This document shows positions 49,033 to 53,571 of a stretch of DNA of 53,571 nt, piece after piece; within the stretch, counting starts at the first letter, position 1; every line of letters begins with the position of its first letter. The translations under genes and the position numbers were made by a program. Source of the DNA: JACMJP01 sp046160675 (GTDB lineage Bacteria; Bacteroidota; Bacteroidia; Chitinophagales; BACL12). Under the pieces are notes generated by a model, which was not told where the DNA came from, made no database searches, and worked only from the letters and a program-made list of their open reading frames with translations. The stretch spans positions 1 through 53,571 of the forward strand of contig JBJXHH010000230.1 of NCBI GenBank assembly GCA_046160675.1. Reading direction: 5' to 3'.

Positions 49033-50355
49033 TCAAATCGTTCTTTCTTCTTTTGCAAATTCTTTGCGAATTCCCTCTAACATATCTTTCTCTGAAATAC
49101 AATAAGTTTGGTTTGCAACTGCTTTGACAGATGCGTAATGTATGATATTCAGTATCGCTGCGCCGCTTAATTCATATTTATCAGCAAGAAGTTTGAAATT
49201 TATATGATTTTCGTATTGAATGTTTTCAGGCATTGATTTTACCCAAAGCCTACACCTTTCTTCCGCATTGGGCATGGGGAAATAAATGAGAGCGTTAAAC
49301 CTACGCAAAAAAGCAGGATCAATATTATTCTTGAAGTTAGATGCAAGAATGATAAGGCCAGGAAAATCTTCTACCCTTTGTAAGAGATAAGAAATTTCCT
49401 GATTCGCAAATTTATCATTTGACGATTGGGTTGTTGTTCTTTTTCCGAATAAAGCATCTCCCTCATCAAAAAATAAAATCCAATCCTTATTCTCGGCTCT
49501 CATAAATATTTTCTCCAGATTCTTCTCTGTTTCCCCTATATATTTTGAAACGACTTGGCTCAAATCAACCCTGTAAACATCTTTATGAAATTGTTTGCCA
49601 AGTAAGGAGGCTGTAAGCGTTTTACCGGTGCCAGGAGGGCCATAAAACAATACCCTATATCCGGGTTTAACTTTGCGGAAAAGAGTTTTATCAGCAAGCA
49701 CCTCATGGTTATACTCAAGCCAATCTTTCATATCGTTTACCTGCTGCTCAGTTTGTGCATGTAAAACAAGATCCTCCCATTGCATTTTTGTATCAATCAA
49801 CCTTGCAGGAAACTCAGGCGAAAATTTCGGTTTCGATATCTTTCCAAAAAGGATTTTATCGATCCATTCATTTGATAAAACAATTTTACCACTAAGAAGT
49901 GGTTCTCCCTCTTTTACATCCTCCAGCCATAAAATATTCTGTCTATAAAAAAAATGTTCAGGAGAAAATATTTTTTGTATTTCTAATCTCTTTTCAAAAT
50001 CATTACCTGCAAGCAGAAATACCGCAGTTTCCCCGGTAGGCATCATACCCCTGTTGTTTCCACTCTTTACGCCACCAAATTCAGGGAATTCTCCGCCCTG
50101 CGGAAAGTATTTTTGTATCAATGTATCTATCAGATTAACCTGGAAATGCGGGGTTAAAGCAAGCAAAAGGATAACTCTTTCACTATAAGTAAGTTCAACT
50201 TGTAAACCAGGAAATATGTAATTTGAATGTATACCGTTAGAATAAGCTAACGAGTCATTCTTACCGGATGTGTGATTGCTCAGCCGATTCGCAAGTATGT
50301 TAGACAAAAAATCAATCTCTGACTGAATGCCGCTTCCTGAAATTATTGTAGTCAT
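49033..50355 (-). CDS. AAA+ ATPase, eCIS-associated (Afp15-like)
   Basis: 440 residues. C-terminal AAA+ module: Walker A GPPGTGKT (239-246), Walker B ILFFDE (293-298), a sensor segment ILASNFKNNIDPAFLRRFN with arginine fingers. The N-terminal 220 residues contain the MPTGETAVFLLAG motif typical of ATPases in extracellular contractile injection systems. Such an ATPase is needed for particle assembly. Overlaps the upstream gene by 4 bases; with the DUF4157 gene it indicates an eCIS locus. Confidence 0.8.
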   Translation of the reverse strand: MTTIISGSGIQSEIDFLSNILANRLSNHTSGKNDSLAYSNGIHSNYIFPGLQVELTYSERVILLLALTPHFQVNLIDTLIQKYFPQGGEFPEFGGVKSGNNRGMMPTGETAVFLLAGNDFEKRLEIQKIFSPEHFFYRQNILWLEDVKEGEPLLSGKIVLSNEWIDKILFGKISKPKFSPEFPARLIDTKMQWEDLVLHAQTEQQVNDMKDWLEYNHEVLADKTLFRKVKPGYRVLFYGPPGTGKTLTASLLGKQFHKDVYRVDLSQVVSKYIGETEKNLEKIFMRAENKDWILFFDEGDALFGKRTTTQSSNDKFANQEISYLLQRVEDFPGLIILASNFKNNIDPAFLRRFNALIYFPMPNAEERCRLWVKSMPENIQYENHINFKLLADKYELSGAAILNIIHYASVKAVANQTYCISEKDMLEGIRKEFAKEERTI

Positions 50356-50789
50356 TTTTTGTTTTTCAAATTGTTAGTACATTCCAATAGAGTAAATTGA
50401 ATTTTACTTCCTACGTCACATGAATATGTATAACTGCAAATATGTTCAATACCTATTCCCTTTAGCTTATCTATCAATACGCTCACACTTTTTTTCGAAG
50501 GATTTATATTTACACCACCTGTTCGCCCATTTTCTAATCTAAACAGGCAAACAGTAGTCACATTGTCCAAAGTACTAAGTGAACAATTTAATGTACTTAC
50601 TGTACTCCCCAGATCAGGATGGTTTTTTGTGAACACACTCATGACACTCACAGACATGCTTTCAGGATCACTCTCCCAACCGCTACATGTATTTTTTTGT
50701 GTAGTGGATTGCTGAACAGGTGCCTGCTGGAAAAAAGATTTTCTGGATAATGCTTCTACTACGGTTGTTTTTCTTTTATTTTCGAACAT
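50352..50789 (-). CDS. Hypothetical protein of the eCIS-type locus
   Basis: 145 residues. Ser/Thr/Gln-rich start (SFFQQAPVQQSTTQKNT), then beta-rich (TVCLFRLENGRTGGVNINPS) with Cys residues. Unknown; coupled to the ATPase gene by a 4-base overlap. Confidence 0.6.
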   Translation of the reverse strand: MFENKRKTTVVEALSRKSFFQQAPVQQSTTQKNTCSGWESDPESMSVSVMSVFTKNHPDLGSTVSTLNCSLSTLDNVTTVCLFRLENGRTGGVNINPSKKSVSVLIDKLKGIGIEHICSYTYSCDVGSKIQFTLLECTNNLKNKK

Positions 50790-50828
50790 AATTAACTACA
50801 TGTTTTATTTATGTCATATCTAAACGCC

Positions 50829-51674
50829 TTATTGATGCATTCTTTGTGATTGAATTACTACTTTATCAAGATTTTTTAGTTCGGGATTTTTTATTTCAGC
50901 TCCACCCTCCTGCGTTCTAATCGGTTTCAGCTTGCCGGTTTCAATATCAGTTTTTACTTCTTTTGCACTTTCTGATGCCGGGTTCGCCTCTATCACTTTT
51001 TCAGCAATTGACATTGATGTTTCTTTTTCATCTACTGTACTTAATGCTTTCGAAACCGTGATAAGAGACGCTTCATCAGTGTACACCGGCACTTTAAGGT
51101 TTGTGAGTATTTCCGAAATATTGTCAAAATCTCCCGTAGTGGAAGTGTAAGCGGGGTCTGCCAGACGGCTCAGGTTTTCCTGCAATTCAATTACATCCTG
51201 ATTAAAGTTTGCTTGAACTTCTTTTTGTTCCAATATTTTCTTCTTCACCTGAATAGCTTCTCCATTTTCAGATTCGAACATTAAAGCCTTGTTTATGATT
51301 TGCTCCGCCGCATCATAATTTCCTAGCGCTGATTGCGCCTCTGCCCTGTAAATAAGCGCCTGCACATCATCCTCACTCCTATTCTTGCTGATCTTCTCCA
51401 AAGCTTTTTCTAATTCTGCCCTCTTTATTGAATCAGCAGGAGCGGCTTTTACTTCTTGTGCAAGTTTTTGTATTTCGACTTTCCCGTTTTCATAACTTAT
51501 TGAATTGATTGTTGGCCAGGCAATCATAGCTATAGGAATAATGAAGAACGGTAACAGCGACATTATGCTTTTGTTTTTAATTACATACCAGATAAAAGCA
51601 AAAACCAACGCAAGAAATAAAATGCTTCCAGTAATGATGAGGATGAGTTCGTATAGTAGTAAGTTTGATAGCAT
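50829..51674 (-). CDS. TPR membrane protein
   Basis: 281 residues. Two membrane helices at the N-terminus (LILIITGSILFLALVFAFIW and SLLPFFIIPIAMIAWPTI), then soluble helices with TPR-like character (ALIYRAEAQSALGNYDAAEQ). Possibly scaffolds or anchors components of the neighbouring eCIS-type locus. Confidence 0.65.
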   Translation of the reverse strand: MLSNLLLYELILIITGSILFLALVFAFIWYVIKNKSIMSLLPFFIIPIAMIAWPTINSISYENGKVEIQKLAQEVKAAPADSIKRAELEKALEKISKNRSEDDVQALIYRAEAQSALGNYDAAEQIINKALMFESENGEAIQVKKKILEQKEVQANFNQDVIELQENLSRLADPAYTSTTGDFDNISEILTNLKVPVYTDEASLITVSKALSTVDEKETSMSIAEKVIEANPASESAKEVKTDIETGKLKPIRTQEGGAEIKNPELKNLDKVVIQSQRMHQ

Positions 51675-51714
51675 AAAATATGTTGTTTTACAATGAATAA
51701 GTTTTTTTAAGGAT

Positions 51715-53550
51715 TTATCCGACAGGTTTCCACTTTCTTACATCAAATTTATTGTCATACCTCCAAACATTTCTGACTGCTTTTGCAACAGCATCAATTC
51801 GCATAACACTTTCATGTATTTCTTCATCAGTCATAGGTTGTTTGCTGGTAGGGTTATAATAATCACTTCCGCTTCTGTAGGCCCAGTATTCCGTCCATGC
51901 TTTCCACTTCAGTAAATTGAGGCCTTTTGTAGTATTCGGGTCTATTTCTTTCCCAACATTTTCGCCGTATTCTTTTGCAGCTTTCGGAAATTGTTTTCCA
52001 TGATAGTGATGGACGGCCTCATGTAACAGTATTGTTTCATTGATCAACTCAAGGTTGCCACCATCAATCTGAATCTCATCTTTCGTATAATCTACTGACC
52101 CGTGCACAATACCATCAAAATAATAGCATTTTACTTTGCCTTCAATTAATTTACTCCTCAGGTTTTTTACAGCTCCTTTTATATATTCCGGTAACTCTTC
52201 GCCCCGACTTATTAAAGAATCCTCTAACGCTTTTGTTGTCGTTTCTGCTTTTTCCAGGCATTTTTTTGCCTCCTCTCCTGTGAGTTCCCTTTTTCTCTGA
52301 ACCTTCTTTTGATGTAGAAAATCATTTTGTTGCACAACATGGGTTAGTTCATGCGCCAATAATTTTTTGCCTGCATCTGTATTAGGCTGATATTGATTTT
52401 GATTAAAAACAATGTTATTGCCGGTTGTGTAAGCTAATGCATTAATTGATTGCGCTGATTTTGCAGCAACGTTGTCTGTATGAATTTTTACGTTACTGAA
52501 ATCATAGCCGATCTTTTGTGAGAAAAATTGATTTGTTTCAGGTGATAAACTACTTCCCCCGGCGTTTAAATTTCCAACATATTTTTCTATTTCTCCATTT
52601 GCTTGTATTTCGTTTCCATTAGCAGACATTCTTTGTAATTCTTCATTATCATTCCCCATGCTTTTGCGCATAATAGTTGCAATTTCTATTCCTCTGTAAG
52701 CATCTTGCCATCCTTCGCTATTGTCATAAACCCTAAATCCATCCCAGGTAAAGAATCTCCCATTAGAATCTCTGTTTTCAGGCAGTATAATTTCATCATC
52801 TCTGATTGGTGCGGAAGACAAATAACGAGCTGCTACTGTATGTTCATTTATCTGCCTGATTAATAATTCTCTACCTGTTGCATAACTGCGGGGTGTTTCA
52901 CCTGGAGCAAAGGAAAAACTAGGCCTGTGATAGAGATAGCTAAACAGAAGAGTTGCCTCCAAAATTGTAGAGCCATTTCGAATCTGGTGACTTTCTAACA
53001 ATTCCGAACATATCCAGGCTAATGTATTTGTTTCGGTACATGAACTAGGATTGTATGATTCGCTTGTGAAATCATGTTCAGGTGTTGCGTCCCATCCCAT
53101 GTATGGAAAAGCAATTGGAAGGTCTTCATAAAAACTTATCCATTCATTAATTTCCTGAATGTAATTCCTCAGTATTTCATTTCTCTCTTCTCTGGTTCTT
53201 ACAATTACATTTCCTGCACGAAGCTCTGTAATCTGATCAGTTCCTCTCCAACGTTCCCAATTCCACAATAGTCCGTTTCCAATTGCCTGTAATAACCTTT
53301 GAACTCCCCTTCTAAAATAATTCAATATTGCCTGATGCCGCCAGTCATCCACAGGAATTTCATATTCAGGAAATTGAATTTCCAAATCATTCTCCGCTAC
53401 CCACGAATCATCTTCAATTATAGCTCTGAATTCCTCTTCTGTATGTATTATTTCTGTATCATCAATCCTGGTACTTTCTTGTCTCTGTATCAGGTTTAAG
53501 CCGCCTTGTATCATATTCACTGGAACAACTGCACTTACATCTTCAGCCAT
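51715..53550 (-). CDS. DUF4157 protein with C-terminal HExxH domain, putative eCIS cargo
   Basis: 611 residues. N-terminal 300 residues of unknown fold. DUF4157 at about 326-409, ending in LAHELTHVVQQ (His400, Glu401, His404), a pseudo-peptidase domain found in proteins loaded into eCIS particles. Residues 500-560 carry a second zinc-peptidase-like motif, LLHEAVHHYH (His510, Glu511, His514), with Glu554 in AWTEYWAYR as a possible third ligand. This is a candidate toxin or effector domain. ATG 53550 is 21 bases from the window edge. Confidence 0.8.
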   Translation of the reverse strand: MAEDVSAVVPVNMIQGGLNLIQRQESTRIDDTEIIHTEEEFRAIIEDDSWVAENDLEIQFPEYEIPVDDWRHQAILNYFRRGVQRLLQAIGNGLLWNWERWRGTDQITELRAGNVIVRTREERNEILRNYIQEINEWISFYEDLPIAFPYMGWDATPEHDFTSESYNPSSCTETNTLAWICSELLESHQIRNGSTILEATLLFSYLYHRPSFSFAPGETPRSYATGRELLIRQINEHTVAARYLSSAPIRDDEIILPENRDSNGRFFTWDGFRVYDNSEGWQDAYRGIEIATIMRKSMGNDNEELQRMSANGNEIQANGEIEKYVGNLNAGGSSLSPETNQFFSQKIGYDFSNVKIHTDNVAAKSAQSINALAYTTGNNIVFNQNQYQPNTDAGKKLLAHELTHVVQQNDFLHQKKVQRKRELTGEEAKKCLEKAETTTKALEDSLISRGEELPEYIKGAVKNLRSKLIEGKVKCYYFDGIVHGSVDYTKDEIQIDGGNLELINETILLHEAVHHYHGKQFPKAAKEYGENVGKEIDPNTTKGLNLLKWKAWTEYWAYRSGSDYYNPTSKQPMTDEEIHESVMRIDAVAKAVRNVWRYDNKFDVRKWKPVG

Positions 53551-53571
53551 TATTTTTCTTTGAATATTTTC

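Overview
The window is a stretch of Bacteroidota chromosome (family not determinable from the sequence; Chitinophagaceae/Sphingobacteriales-like content is my guess) carrying a complete-looking 46.7 kb siphovirus prophage. Evidence for the phylum: AT-rich DNA, many promoters of the Bacteroidota form TTTG-N19-TAnnTTTG, few Shine-Dalgarno sites, signal peptides ending in SYSQ/AFSQ, and phage families typical of the phylum.

Layout. 1-1746: host ribD (running off the left edge) diverging from prmC. 1803-1876: tRNA-Asp(GTC), whose 3' end is the attachment site. 1865-48610: prophage, bounded by a 13-bp core repeat, with integrase arm-site repeats next to both ends. Within it: integrase (+); a long block of virion, packaging and lysis genes on the minus strand (3.5-34.7 kb); a compact minus-strand early/replication block (36.5-47.9 kb) with primase-helicase, HerA-like ATPase, DUF1643 protein and many small genes; and a repressor-like gene (+) diverging from a Cro-like gene beside attR. 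48613-48638 is the original tRNA terminator, pushed 46.7 kb away by the insertion. 48778-53571 is host again: cold-shock protein, then a minus-strand group (AAA+ ATPase, hypothetical, TPR membrane protein, DUF4157 protein with a second HExxH) typical of an extracellular contractile injection system (eCIS) locus.

How it works together. The minus-strand structural block is divided into operons. Seven of them begin with the same promoter, which I read directly from the sequence: TGTCCTTTTC (or a close variant), exactly 18 bases, then TAATCTTG/TACTTTTG. They drive (P1) tail-tip proteins, (P2) tail completion and tape measure, (P3) secreted glycoside hydrolase plus a neighbour, (P4) portal to holin and endolysin, (P5) terminases, (P6) prohead protease, scaffold, capsid and tail tube, and (P7) a secreted protein. 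This is a coordinated late regulon. Several start codons lie only 3-6 bases after the -7 box, so those mRNAs are probably leaderless. Plus-strand single genes with ordinary TAnnTTTG boxes (lipoprotein, retropepsin-like protease, secreted protein) interrupt the block and look like lysogeny-expressed morons.

The most unusual parts are the fixed-spacing late promoter family, a pseudoknot-forming RNA element at 24884-24988 next to a start codon, a duplicated two-hairpin element just past terL, three signal-peptide proteins in the late region (one a glycoside hydrolase, one a 972-residue fibre with YadA-like repeats), and iteron-like repeats beside the primase gene.
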